Shown here: positions 1 through 8,950 of the stretch, piece by piece
Layout of the letters: the number at the start of each line of letters is the position of its first letter
Position numbering within the stretch: the first letter of the stretch is position 1
Assembly (NCBI GenBank): GCA_020849295.1
Contig: JADLGN010000054.1
Span: 1 to 64,000 of the forward strand
Length of the DNA: 64,000 bases
Source of the DNA: Bacteroidia bacterium
Lineage (GTDB): Bacteria; Bacteroidota; Bacteroidia; NS11-12g; UBA9320
Reading direction: 5' to 3'
Made by a program: the position numbers and the translations under genes
Notes under the pieces: generated by a model
Databases searched by the model: none
The model's input: the letters and a program-made list of their open reading frames with translations, nothing else
Told to the model about the DNA's origin: nothing

Positions 1-1048
1 CATTTGTAGAATCCTGGTCTGTTACTGTTACACTTCCGCCTCCATTACTCAATGTAAGTACATTCCCTGATTTGCTCAGTGTTTGTATTTCATTGGTAGA
101 ACTTGAATCATTCAGTACCACATTTCCACCATTTATAAGGTATATTTTTCCTTTTCCACCTGAAATACTTATTGATTGAATTTCATTTGTAGAGTTTGAA
201 TCTGCATCATTAACATTTATTGTGCCGCCTCCTTTGCTCAATGTTACATTTACTCCTGTTTTTGATATAGTCTGAATCTCATTTGTTGAATCCTGATCTG
301 TTACAGTTACACTTCCGCCTCCATTACTCAATGTAAGTACATTCCCTGATTTGCTCAGTGTTTGTATTTCATTGGTAGAACTTGAATCATTCAGTACTAC
401 ATTTCCACCATTTGTAAGGTAAATTTTTCCTTTTCCGCCTGAAATACTTATTGATTGTATTTCATTTGTAGCCGAACTGTCAGGAATTGAAATTGTGTTT
501 CCTCTTTGTATTGTTAGTCTTCCGCCTATTATGCTTAAATTTTGATTATCTGCCGATGTAGGAATTTTTACAAACCCACCTCCATTAAGGAAGATTGTGT
601 CATTTGAAACTGTAATTTTTTGATTATAATAATTTTTTTTCAGGTTGATATTGAAAGTATTTCCATTGTCCCAAACAGTTAAAATATTTGTTATAGAATC
701 ATAAGTGATGCCTTGTAACAACTCATTTGTTGAAGAGTTATCATCTAAAGCTTGCCAGACAGAACTTGTGCTGTTCCAATAAAAAAACAATCCTAAGTTA
801 ATATCAAAAACTAATAATCCATTTGATGTTGCAGGGATGGATAATCTTTCTGCTGTTGTAACTCTTGGAGTTAAAAATCCCTGGTTTTTACTTACTAAAT
901 CAAGGATTGCATCTGCCGAAGGTGAATTAGTCCCAATACCTACATTGCTTTGGCTATATACAATATCGCTAAAACCAAAAAATATAATAATAACTATAAA
1001 CAGATTAGTTTTTATATTTGATTCTAAATTAAGTAAAAAATTTTTCAT
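1..1048 (-). CDS. Secreted repeat protein with tail-fibre/collar-like N-terminus, truncated by the window edge
   Basis: Reverse-strand reading frame opens at ATG 1048..1046 and stays open to base 1. Translation starts MKNFLLNLESNIKTNLFIVIIIFFGFSDIVYSQSNVGIGTNSPSADAILDLVSKNQGFLTPRVTTAERLSIP, a signal peptide plus 'GIGT..P...A.LDL.S...GFL.PR.T' motif. It is followed by repeated STNEIQ(S/T)(I/L)S modules. Absent from the ORF track because it runs off the window. Confidence 0.8.
   Translation of the reverse strand, partial: MKNFLLNLESNIKTNLFIVIIIFFGFSDIVYSQSNVGIGTNSPSADAILDLVSKNQGFLTPRVTTAERLSIPATSNGLLVFDINLGLFFYWNSTSSVWQALDDNSSTNELLQGITYDSITNILTVWDNGNTFNINLKKNYYNQKITVSNDTIFLNGGGFVKIPTSADNQNLSIIGGRLTIQRGNTISIPDSSATNEIQSISISGGKGKIYLTNGGNVVLNDSSSTNEIQTLSKSGNVLTLSNGGGSVTVTDQDSTNEIQTISKTGVNVTLSKGGGTINVNDADSNSTNEIQSISISGGKGKIYLINGGNVVLNDSSSTNEIQTLSKSGNVLTLSNGGGSVTVTDQDSTN
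9..475 (-). repeat. Higher-order tandem repeat, period 279 bp (93 aa), inside the repeat protein
   Basis: The segment starting at 9 (gaatcctggtctgttactgttacacttccgcc...) recurs at 288 (gaatcctgatctgttacagttacacttccgcc...). About 187 bp are nearly identical, with about 7 mismatches by eye. Confidence 0.85.
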
Positions 1049-1111
1049 GATTATCTTAATATTTTAGTTCAAATATTAAGAATTATTTTTGATTTTTAAA
1101 ACTAAAATCAA

Positions 1112-3571
1112 TTAGAAATAAGCATCAACGTCTGGAATTATAATCACCGATTTATATTCTTTTATTGATTTAATATTTAAAATTGCTTTACTTATAAGTG
1201 ATTTAATTTTTGAAGATGAATGTAAAGCAGGTTCATATTTGAGTATAATTTGCTTTAAGTAATAATTTCTGATTTTAGAAATATAAGGACTTTCAGGTCC
1301 TAAAACATTGTCTTTTAAAATTTTTTTTAATGATATGCCAAGTAAATTTGCAGCTTGTGTTGCAATTTTATTATCAGGGTGTTTTACTGTAAGTTTTATA
1401 ATTCTACAGAACGGAGGGTAATTATATTTTAATCTTTCCTGTATTTCCCAATCATACAATTCTGTAATATTTGAGTTTTTTAATGCTTCTATTACCTTAT
1501 GCCATGTTTGGTATGTTTGCACAATTACTTTCCCAGGCTTATTTCTTCTACCTGCTCTTCCACTTACCTGTGTAAAAATCTGAAAACTTCTTTCGGCAGC
1601 CCTGAAATCCGGGAAATTTATCAAATGGTCAGCATTTACTATTCCAACAAGTTCAAGATTTTCAAAATCCAATCCTTTGCTTATCATTTGTGTACCAACA
1701 AGAATATCAATCTCGTTTTTCTCAAAAGCTTTAATAATATTTTCCTGATGTTTTTTGCTTTTTACCGATTCAGAGTCGAATCTGAAAATTTTAGCATCCT
1801 GAAAATGTATTTTTAATTCTTCTTCAAGTCTTTCTGTACCATATCCAATTAGTTTAAGTCTGCTACTGCCGCATGTTTCGCATTTATTTACTATTTCTTT
1901 TTTAAAACCACAAAAACTACATCTGTAATTATTTGATGTAGCAAAAAAAGTAAGTGAAACATCACAATTTACACATCGAGGCGACCATCCACACATACTA
2001 CATTCTGTTACGGGCACGTACCCTCGTCGGTTTTGGAATAAAATTGCCTGTTTTTTCTCATTTAACACTTTGCTTATTTCATTTAATAGTGTTACAGAAA
2101 ATGGACCTTTCATCCTATTTGTTTTTTGAGATTCGGCTATATTTACAATTTTTATTTCGGGTTCATTTACATTACCAAATCTCTCATTAAGATTAACCTT
2201 GACATATTTGTTTGTCATTGCATTGTGCCAACTTTCAATTGAAGGAGTAGCACTGCCGAGCAAAACATTTGCATCATATTGCTTTGCCAGCATAATTGCA
2301 CAATCTCTTGCGTGATAACGCGGTGCAGGGTCATGTTGTTTTAAGGTACTTTCATGTTCTTCATCTACTATTACCAAACCTAAGTTTTTGAATGGCATAA
2401 AAACTGATGACCTTACTCCTAGTATAATTTTAATTTTGCCTTCAGATAAATGATTCCATGTTTCTAATCTTTCATTTATACTGTATCCAGAATGTGTAGT
2501 TTCTATTTTATTTCCAAAGTATTTTCTAAATCTATCAATGAGTTGTGCAGTAAGTACCATTTCCGGTACTAAATACAAAACTTCTTTACCTTGAGAAATA
2601 ATTTTTTCAATGAGTTTATAATAAATATGTGTTTTACCTGAAGAAGTTATCCCATGCAACAAGCATATTTTATTTTGGTCAAAATATTTTTCAATTTCGT
2701 TAAATGCTCTTTGTTGATGTTGGCTTAATACCGGTATTTCATCTGTTTTTCCTTCAAATAATTGAAATTTATCAATCTTATACAATTCCAAAATATTTTT
2801 TTTCACTAAAGTATCTATTGCACTTTTTGATATGGAAGTTTCTTTAATAAAAAGTGTTTTTTCAACATGTTTCTTACCATTTTGATAATTGTAAAATTTC
2901 ATTAATACATCAAGTTGTTTTTTTGCTTTAATCTCAAGTTCGTTAAAAATTGTATTCAATTCACCTTCATTCAAACTCTGATTAATTCTAATACAATTGA
3001 TTCTTTTTGGTTTTGTATTATCGGCAATATCCTCTTTTAATACTATTTTTCCTTTTTGATACAGAGACTTAATATATTTATGAATATTTTGTTTTTTTAA
3101 TAATAGTTCTAAGGTGCTAATACTTGTTTCACTAGCTTTTTCAAGATATTCAATTATTAGATTTTCGCATTCATCCATTTCGATAGTTTCATCATCATAA
3201 TTGTCTGACAAGGCTACCAACGACTCACTTTCAAGCCTCAGTACAGCTGGAAGTGCAGCTTTCATCACCTCTCCTTGCGTACACATATAATATTCTGAAA
3301 TCCATTTCCAAAAATCTGTTTGAACCCTTGAAACTATTGGGACACTATCAAGTACAGACAAAATATATTTTACTTCAAAGGCTACTGGAACTTTATCGGA
3401 AACTGAAATTACAATTGCAGAATATAGTTTTTTTTTACCTACCTGAACCACTACTCTCTTTCCTTCAGTTACAAATTCATTTAGTTCTACCGGAATTCTA
3501 TAAATCAAATTTACAGGAATTGCTAATGGCAACAATACTTCTGCAAACAATGTATGACTCTCTGTTTCCAT
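1112..3571 (-). CDS. priA: Primosomal protein N' (replication restart helicase PriA)
   Basis: Walker A GITSSGKT, DEEH box, zinc-binding cysteines (CSMCGWSPRCVNCDVSLTF..CSFCG..CETCGS), 819 aa. Confidence 0.95.
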   Translation of the reverse strand: METESHTLFAEVLLPLAIPVNLIYRIPVELNEFVTEGKRVVVQVGKKKLYSAIVISVSDKVPVAFEVKYILSVLDSVPIVSRVQTDFWKWISEYYMCTQGEVMKAALPAVLRLESESLVALSDNYDDETIEMDECENLIIEYLEKASETSISTLELLLKKQNIHKYIKSLYQKGKIVLKEDIADNTKPKRINCIRINQSLNEGELNTIFNELEIKAKKQLDVLMKFYNYQNGKKHVEKTLFIKETSISKSAIDTLVKKNILELYKIDKFQLFEGKTDEIPVLSQHQQRAFNEIEKYFDQNKICLLHGITSSGKTHIYYKLIEKIISQGKEVLYLVPEMVLTAQLIDRFRKYFGNKIETTHSGYSINERLETWNHLSEGKIKIILGVRSSVFMPFKNLGLVIVDEEHESTLKQHDPAPRYHARDCAIMLAKQYDANVLLGSATPSIESWHNAMTNKYVKVNLNERFGNVNEPEIKIVNIAESQKTNRMKGPFSVTLLNEISKVLNEKKQAILFQNRRGYVPVTECSMCGWSPRCVNCDVSLTFFATSNNYRCSFCGFKKEIVNKCETCGSSRLKLIGYGTERLEEELKIHFQDAKIFRFDSESVKSKKHQENIIKAFEKNEIDILVGTQMISKGLDFENLELVGIVNADHLINFPDFRAAERSFQIFTQVSGRAGRRNKPGKVIVQTYQTWHKVIEALKNSNITELYDWEIQERLKYNYPPFCRIIKLTVKHPDNKIATQAANLLGISLKKILKDNVLGPESPYISKIRNYYLKQIILKYEPALHSSSKIKSLISKAILNIKSIKEYKSVIIIPDVDAYF

Positions 3572-3771
3572 ATTTTACTAAAGAAAATGCAAAATAATAT
3601 TTATTTAAACTATAAAATAATAATATGATTATACTTAATTAAAATGTTAGAAAAATAAGACTTGTATATTTTTCTGCCATTAAAATTATACATGGTTGAT
3701 ATTTTTTTTATTGACTAAATTCTTATAAAAAATAAATCGTATAAGTTTGTAATTATAATAAATAAACAAAA

Positions 3772-4119
3772 ATGGCAATAATAATAACAGATGATTGTAT
3801 TAATTGCGGGGCATGTGAACCTGAATGTCCCAACAATGCAATTTATGAAGCAGGTGCTGAATGGGCAATGGCTGACGGTACAACCGTTTCGGGAATGTTT
3901 ACACTTGAAAATGGCAATAATGTTGATGTAAATGACAGACTTAGTCCTTTGTCTGACAGTGTTTACTTTATAGTGCCCGACAAGTGTACTGAATGTAAAG
4001 GTTTTCATGATGAGCCACAATGTGCTTCAGTTTGCCCTGTTGATTGTTGTATAGCAGACGAAAGTCGTGTTGAAAGTGAAGATGTCCTTTTGGCAAGAAA
4101 AGCACGACTTCATCCTTAA
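3772..4119 (+). CDS. 4Fe-4S dicluster ferredoxin
   Basis: CINCGACEPECP and CTECKGFHDEPQCASVCPVDC motifs separated by an insert. Confidence 0.9.
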   Translation: MAIIITDDCINCGACEPECPNNAIYEAGAEWAMADGTTVSGMFTLENGNNVDVNDRLSPLSDSVYFIVPDKCTECKGFHDEPQCASVCPVDCCIADESRVESEDVLLARKARLHP

Positions 4120-4122
4120 CAA

Positions 4123-4863
4123 ATGCATGCTTTAGGTATATGTAATTTAAGTTGTATTTCTGTTAGAAAAGAACCATCTCATAGGTCAGAAATGGTTACT
4201 CAGCTTATATATGGCGAAAGTTATAATGTAATTTCTGAAAGTCAAGAATGGTTGCATATCAAATGTGAATTTGATAATTATTCGGGATACATTCCTTCAA
4301 ATCAATTTAAAGAATTTATTTATGAAAATACACCTTTATTATTTAGCGGTGATTTTGCTTGGGATGAAATAAATAATTTTATTCCCAAAGGTGCATACAT
4401 TTATAACAAAGAGACTTTAGTAGATATTGAAAACGATGAATTACTTGACTTTAATTTAATAAAATTTTCTGAAAATCAAATTAGAGAAAATATATTCAAT
4501 CAAAGTACATCAATGATTAATACACCTTATCTCTGGGGCGGTCGTACTAACTGGGGAATTGACTGTAGCGGTTTTACTCAAATAATATATAAAGTATGCG
4601 GAATAAATATTCCACGAGATGCAAGCCAACAGCAGCAAATAGGAAAAATAATAAACAATGAGGATTCTAAAATTGGTGACTTGGCTTTTTTCTGTAATGA
4701 GAATGGATTAATTACTCATACTGGTATTGTTTTAGAAAATAATACAATTATTCATTGCAGCGGTTTTGTTAAAGTTGATATTTTAAACCCTGACGGTATA
4801 TATTGTCACTTATCTAATACCAAAACTCACCATTTACATTCAATAAAGAAAATAATTACCTGA
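4123..4863 (+). CDS. SH3-domain NlpC/P60 family cysteine peptidase
   Basis: C-terminal WGGRTNWGIDCSGFTQ...THTGIVLENNTIIHCSG (Cys-His catalytic motifs); N-terminal SH3-like region. Confidence 0.88.
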   Translation: MHALGICNLSCISVRKEPSHRSEMVTQLIYGESYNVISESQEWLHIKCEFDNYSGYIPSNQFKEFIYENTPLLFSGDFAWDEINNFIPKGAYIYNKETLVDIENDELLDFNLIKFSENQIRENIFNQSTSMINTPYLWGGRTNWGIDCSGFTQIIYKVCGINIPRDASQQQQIGKIINNEDSKIGDLAFFCNENGLITHTGIVLENNTIIHCSGFVKVDILNPDGIYCHLSNTKTHHLHSIKKIIT

Positions 4864-5746
4864 CTAAGATTACTAAGGAAATTATAATTAATAAGAAAAA
4901 CTTATATACTTTATGAATTATTTCGGCATTTTTTTGAAAATTTCTGTTTTTATAAATCAACTTAAATACAATTATATTTAACAACAAAACCAAAATTGCA
5001 AAGCTAATTCCTATTTGTAAAAAATTATATTTACATACAATTACCCCTAAAGGTAGCAATGAAGAAAAATTTATTATTATAATACTTAATGCTGACTTAT
5101 CAATACCTAATTTTCCTGCATAAGTTCCATATCCAAAAATATTATTACCCATATAAGCTTCAATATCTTTTAAAATTTCTCTCGAAAAAATTATAAACAT
5201 TGCAAAGCAGCCGTAAAGAAAAAGTGGAATTGTTATATACTTATAAAAAATACCTATTGCAAAAAAAGACATTACTGATAGTATAGAAGCAGAAATTTCT
5301 CTTACAAAAGGTATTTTCTGAAACTTGTGAGAATACATCCATAATAAAATTGCAAACATCAGAAAAAATAAAAAAATCCTAAATGATGCAGAAATAGCCA
5401 AAATAAGGCCAATTGTATTAAACAAAAAGTAACAATTAAGACAAAATCTACGACTTATTATTCTGCCAAACAAAGTTTTATCTGGTCGGTTTACCAAATC
5501 TTTTTCGAGGTCATAAAAGCTGTTTATTATATAACCGCCGGCAATAATAAAAGCAGATGCTAATGCCATTAGATGCAGTTTATGATTTGACAAAACCCAC
5601 AAATAATTTTTGTTAGGATTTAAAATATAAACCGCAGCCAAATATTGGGCTACCAAAGTAAGTACAATATTTTGCCATCTTACTATTGAAAGTAAAGCAA
5701 ATATTTTAATTATTAAAATTCTGTATTTTACTTTTACGCTTGTCAC
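4856..5746 (-). CDS. UbiA-family prenyltransferase (possibly geranylgeranylglycerol-phosphate geranylgeranyltransferase-like)
   Basis: Polytopic membrane protein with the UbiA motif NSFYDLEKDLVNRPDK; lies next to the GHMP kinase. Confidence 0.82.
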   Translation of the reverse strand: MTSVKVKYRILIIKIFALLSIVRWQNIVLTLVAQYLAAVYILNPNKNYLWVLSNHKLHLMALASAFIIAGGYIINSFYDLEKDLVNRPDKTLFGRIISRRFCLNCYFLFNTIGLILAISASFRIFLFFLMFAILLWMYSHKFQKIPFVREISASILSVMSFFAIGIFYKYITIPLFLYGCFAMFIIFSREILKDIEAYMGNNIFGYGTYAGKLGIDKSALSIIIINFSSLLPLGVIVCKYNFLQIGISFAILVLLLNIIVFKLIYKNRNFQKNAEIIHKVYKFFLLIIISLVILVR

Positions 5747-5758
5747 ATGGGGAAATAG

Positions 5759-6706
5759 CTAAAAAGTATATATAACCTCTGGATTTAGATTCTTAAGTTT
5801 TGGCAAAGCTTTGCTGTAATCTGGCGCAAAGCCCAATATGAAACCGCCACCTCCCGAACCACACAATTTAAGATAATATGTATTAGTCTCTATCCCATCT
5901 TTCCATATTTTATGAAAATCATTTGGTATCATCGGCTTAAAATGTTTAAGAACGAACTTAGAAAGTGATTTAAGATTTGTAAAAAGCGGATTAAAATCGT
6001 GCTTTAAAAATGCTTTAATACATGCATCATTATATGTCTTAAATTGCTCTGAAATTACTTTTCTAAAGCCTTCATTTTTCATTTTTTCAAGAAAAATATT
6101 AACCATAGGTTCTGTTTCGCCGGGCATTCCGCTGTCAATTAAAAAAATTGCACTTTTACCTTCTTTGTTTTGCGATGGAATTCCAATAGCATCGAGATCA
6201 TTTTTTGATTTTATGAGGATAGGAATATTCAAATAACAAATAAGTGGATCAAGACCGCTACTGCGACCATGGAAAAAATTTTCCATATTTCCAAACCATG
6301 TTTTTAGTTTTAAAATATCTTCCTTGAGTATATTCGTTTCCGGTTCTATTTTATTAATTGCATATTTACTATATATGGCTGCTACCAATGCCCCACTGCT
6401 ACCTACACCAAAACCCTGAGGAATACTGCTGTCAAATGTCAAGCCATTGCTTATATCTTCTTCAAATTTTTTCAAATCAATAGCTGGCAATATCCCATCT
6501 TCATTGCCTTTTTCTACAAGATAATTGTAAAAGTTTTTTAATGATTTGTTAGATTTAACTGATTTTTCATTTGTAAGTTCTGAAAAACCTAAAGTACCTT
6601 TGTAAAAATTAAAAGGGATAGATAATCCCATCGAATCGTGAATTATTCCATATTCTCCAAATAATAAAATTTTAGCATAAAATTTTGATTTGCTTAAATT
6701 CCCCAT
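5759..6706 (-). CDS. GHMP kinase, probable mevalonate kinase
   Basis: KILLFGEYGIIHDSMGLSIP, GFGVGSSGALVAAI and LCGSGGGGFILGF motifs. Confidence 0.82.
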   Translation of the reverse strand: MGNLSKSKFYAKILLFGEYGIIHDSMGLSIPFNFYKGTLGFSELTNEKSVKSNKSLKNFYNYLVEKGNEDGILPAIDLKKFEEDISNGLTFDSSIPQGFGVGSSGALVAAIYSKYAINKIEPETNILKEDILKLKTWFGNMENFFHGRSSGLDPLICYLNIPILIKSKNDLDAIGIPSQNKEGKSAIFLIDSGMPGETEPMVNIFLEKMKNEGFRKVISEQFKTYNDACIKAFLKHDFNPLFTNLKSLSKFVLKHFKPMIPNDFHKIWKDGIETNTYYLKLCGSGGGGFILGFAPDYSKALPKLKNLNPEVIYTF

Positions 6707-6842
6707 TTTCGCTGCAAATATATTAAAATTTAAAATATAAACCGATATAAAGATTTAACTTATAAAAGGCATAATTTGTCTCAAAATAAAATTAATTAAT
6801 CTCATTAGTTTTTATATTGAATTATACTATTTTTGAAAAATT

Positions 6843-7328
6843 ATGAACCCTGCAAATTTTCATTTACTAATTAATCATTTCCCTATTGTTGGAGGAATTT
6901 TAGCAACAGTTTTAATGTTTTCGGGTATTGTAATAAAAAATGAAACAGTAAAGCGAACTGCTTATTTTTTATTTGTTTTTGCCGGAATAACTGTGGTATT
7001 TACTTTTTTGAGTGGCGAAGGAGCAGAAGAGATTATTGAAAAAATAAAAGGCATTGATGAAAACTTAATTGAAAAACACGAAGAATCAGCAAAATTTGCT
7101 TTATGGTCAACTATAATATCAGGGATAATTTCATTGATTGGACTTTTCCTTTCATTCAAATCATCAAGACTAAGTGGGATTTTCTCCTTTGTAGTACTTT
7201 TAGTATCTTTCATTTCAATTTTCTTTTCATGGAAAGCCGGCTTTACTGGAGGTAAAATAAGACATACAGATGCAAGCAATACACAGTCAACAATTGAAGA
7301 CCATACTGACGAAACACATCATCACTAA
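6843..7328 (+). CDS. DUF2231-like four-helix membrane protein
   Basis: MNPANFHLLINHFPIVGGI... with hydrophobic segments, a conserved-looking SGEGAEE and a His-rich C-terminus. Confidence 0.6.
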   Translation: MNPANFHLLINHFPIVGGILATVLMFSGIVIKNETVKRTAYFLFVFAGITVVFTFLSGEGAEEIIEKIKGIDENLIEKHEESAKFALWSTIISGIISLIGLFLSFKSSRLSGIFSFVVLLVSFISIFFSWKAGFTGGKIRHTDASNTQSTIEDHTDETHHH

Positions 7329-7403
7329 GATTAATTATTGTTATTATTTTTGAACTGATTGCTAATTTATAAATAGTAGAGTTAATTTATTATTTCAAAA
7401 TAT

Positions 7404-7411
7404 TACTTTTG
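7404..7411 (+). promoter_or_regulatory. Candidate Bacteroidota -7 element (TAnnTTTG) upstream of efp
   Basis: TACTTTTG located 25 bp before the efp start; no clear -33 TTG. Confidence 0.4.
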
Positions 7412-7436
7412 CAAAAATTTTTTATTATACAATAAA

Positions 7437-8000
7437 ATGGCAACCACAGCAGATATTTCAGTAGGTACTTTTATCAGATTTAATGGTGAACTTTGTCAGA
7501 TTACAGAATGGCAGCACCGCACCCCCGGTAATTTACGAGCCTTCTACCAAGGCAAAATGAGAAATGTAAAAAATGGGAAAAACATGGAAAACCGCTTTAG
7601 AAGCGGCGAAGAGATTGAAACAGTTAGAGTAGAGGCAAAAGAAATGCAATACTTGTATAAAGAAGGCGATGCTCTTGTGTGCATGGACAATGAAACTTAT
7701 GATCAGGTAAATGTTCCTGAATTTTTATTTGGAAATGCAGCAAAATTTATTAAAGAAGGAATGAATGTAGTTGTACAATTTGAAAGTGATATGCCTATTG
7801 GTGCTCAAGCCCCTGCCAATGTTGAACTTGAAATTACCTATACCGAACCCGGAGTAAGAGGCGATACAGCAACAAATACAGGAAAACCTGCCACACTTGA
7901 AACCGGTGCAGAAATAAGAGTTCCTCTTTTTTGTGAAATTGGAGACACTATAAGAGTGAATACAGAAGCCGGCGAATATCTTGAACGAGTGAAAAAATAA
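7437..8000 (+). CDS. efp: Elongation factor P
   Basis: Full-length 187-aa KOW/OB protein ending EIGDTIRVNTEAGEYLERVKK; tip loop HRTPGNLRAF. Confidence 0.95.
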   Translation: MATTADISVGTFIRFNGELCQITEWQHRTPGNLRAFYQGKMRNVKNGKNMENRFRSGEEIETVRVEAKEMQYLYKEGDALVCMDNETYDQVNVPEFLFGNAAKFIKEGMNVVVQFESDMPIGAQAPANVELEITYTEPGVRGDTATNTGKPATLETGAEIRVPLFCEIGDTIRVNTEAGEYLERVKK

Positions 8001-8032
8001 AATATTTCTGTTTAATAAAAAATGAATAAGAA

Positions 8033-8950
8033 ATGTTGAATTATCATGAAACAGAAAATAATTTTTTGGGAATTACCGAAAAAGAACTTTATAAATATCC
8101 TACTTCAAATGTAGTAATACAATCTGCCCCTTATGAATATACTTCATCATATTTGAGTGGCTCTGATAAAGGACCTGATGCCATAATTGACGCATCACAT
8201 TTTGTAGAGTTTTATGATGAAGAACTCGATCAAGATACATATAAAAAAACAGGTATTTGTACATTATCACCTTTAAATTTTACAAATAAAACCGATAAAA
8301 CTGCTATTGATTATATAGAAAAAGAATCTAAAAAACTAATTGAAGATAAAAAATTTGTAATTAGCCTTGGGGCAGAACATACCGTAACTCTTGGTTTTTT
8401 TAAAGCTCACTTTGAAAAAGATAATAATATTGGTATTTTACAAATTGATGCCCATTCAGATTTAAGGCAAAGCTATAATGGAAACGAATATAGCCATGCT
8501 TCTGTAATGGCAAGAATACACGATTTGGGTGCAAAAATTTTTCAGGTAGGTATTAGGGCTCAATGTAAAGAAGAAGCAGAACTTATTAAAAACTCTGATT
8601 TAATAAATACTTGGTATGCATATCAAATAAATGCAAACCCAAATTGGCAAGATGAGATAATATCAAAACTTCCTGAAAAAATTTATATAACAATAGATGC
8701 AGATGGGTTTGATCCTTCTGTAATTCCGGCGGTTGGTACTGCTGAGCCAGGAGGACTTGGATGGTACGAAACACTTACATTTCTTAAAAAAGTATGTATA
8801 AGTAAAGAAGTTGTAGGATTTGATATAGTAGAATGTGCTCCTCGTGAAAATGAAATTTTATCTCAATTTAATCTTGCAAAACTTCTTTATAAATTATTAG
8901 GCTATTGCACACTAAATAATAGCTTTGCTAAAAAATATAATATTATATGA
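8033..8950 (+). CDS. Agmatinase/arginase (ureohydrolase) family protein
   Basis: GAEHTVTLG, QIDAHSDLR, YSHASVMARI and TIDADGFDPS metal-ligand motifs. Confidence 0.88.
   Translation: MLNYHETENNFLGITEKELYKYPTSNVVIQSAPYEYTSSYLSGSDKGPDAIIDASHFVEFYDEELDQDTYKKTGICTLSPLNFTNKTDKTAIDYIEKESKKLIEDKKFVISLGAEHTVTLGFFKAHFEKDNNIGILQIDAHSDLRQSYNGNEYSHASVMARIHDLGAKIFQVGIRAQCKEEAELIKNSDLINTWYAYQINANPNWQDEIISKLPEKIYITIDADGFDPSVIPAVGTAEPGGLGWYETLTFLKKVCISKEVVGFDIVECAPRENEILSQFNLAKLLYKLLGYCTLNNSFAKKYNII

Noticed and set aside
9-475. 279 bp repeat considered as possible CRISPR or intergenic tandem repeat
   Set aside because: Repeats are in frame, coding and contiguous without unique spacers.
837-1067. + strand ORF of 76 aa
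   Set aside because: Antisense to the N-terminus of the left-edge repeat protein, which has a signal peptide and coherent motifs; the + ORF has no recognisable features.
3253-3597. + strand ORF of 114 aa over the priA start
   Set aside because: Low-complexity Leu-rich antisense translation of a well-conserved PriA region; likely spurious.
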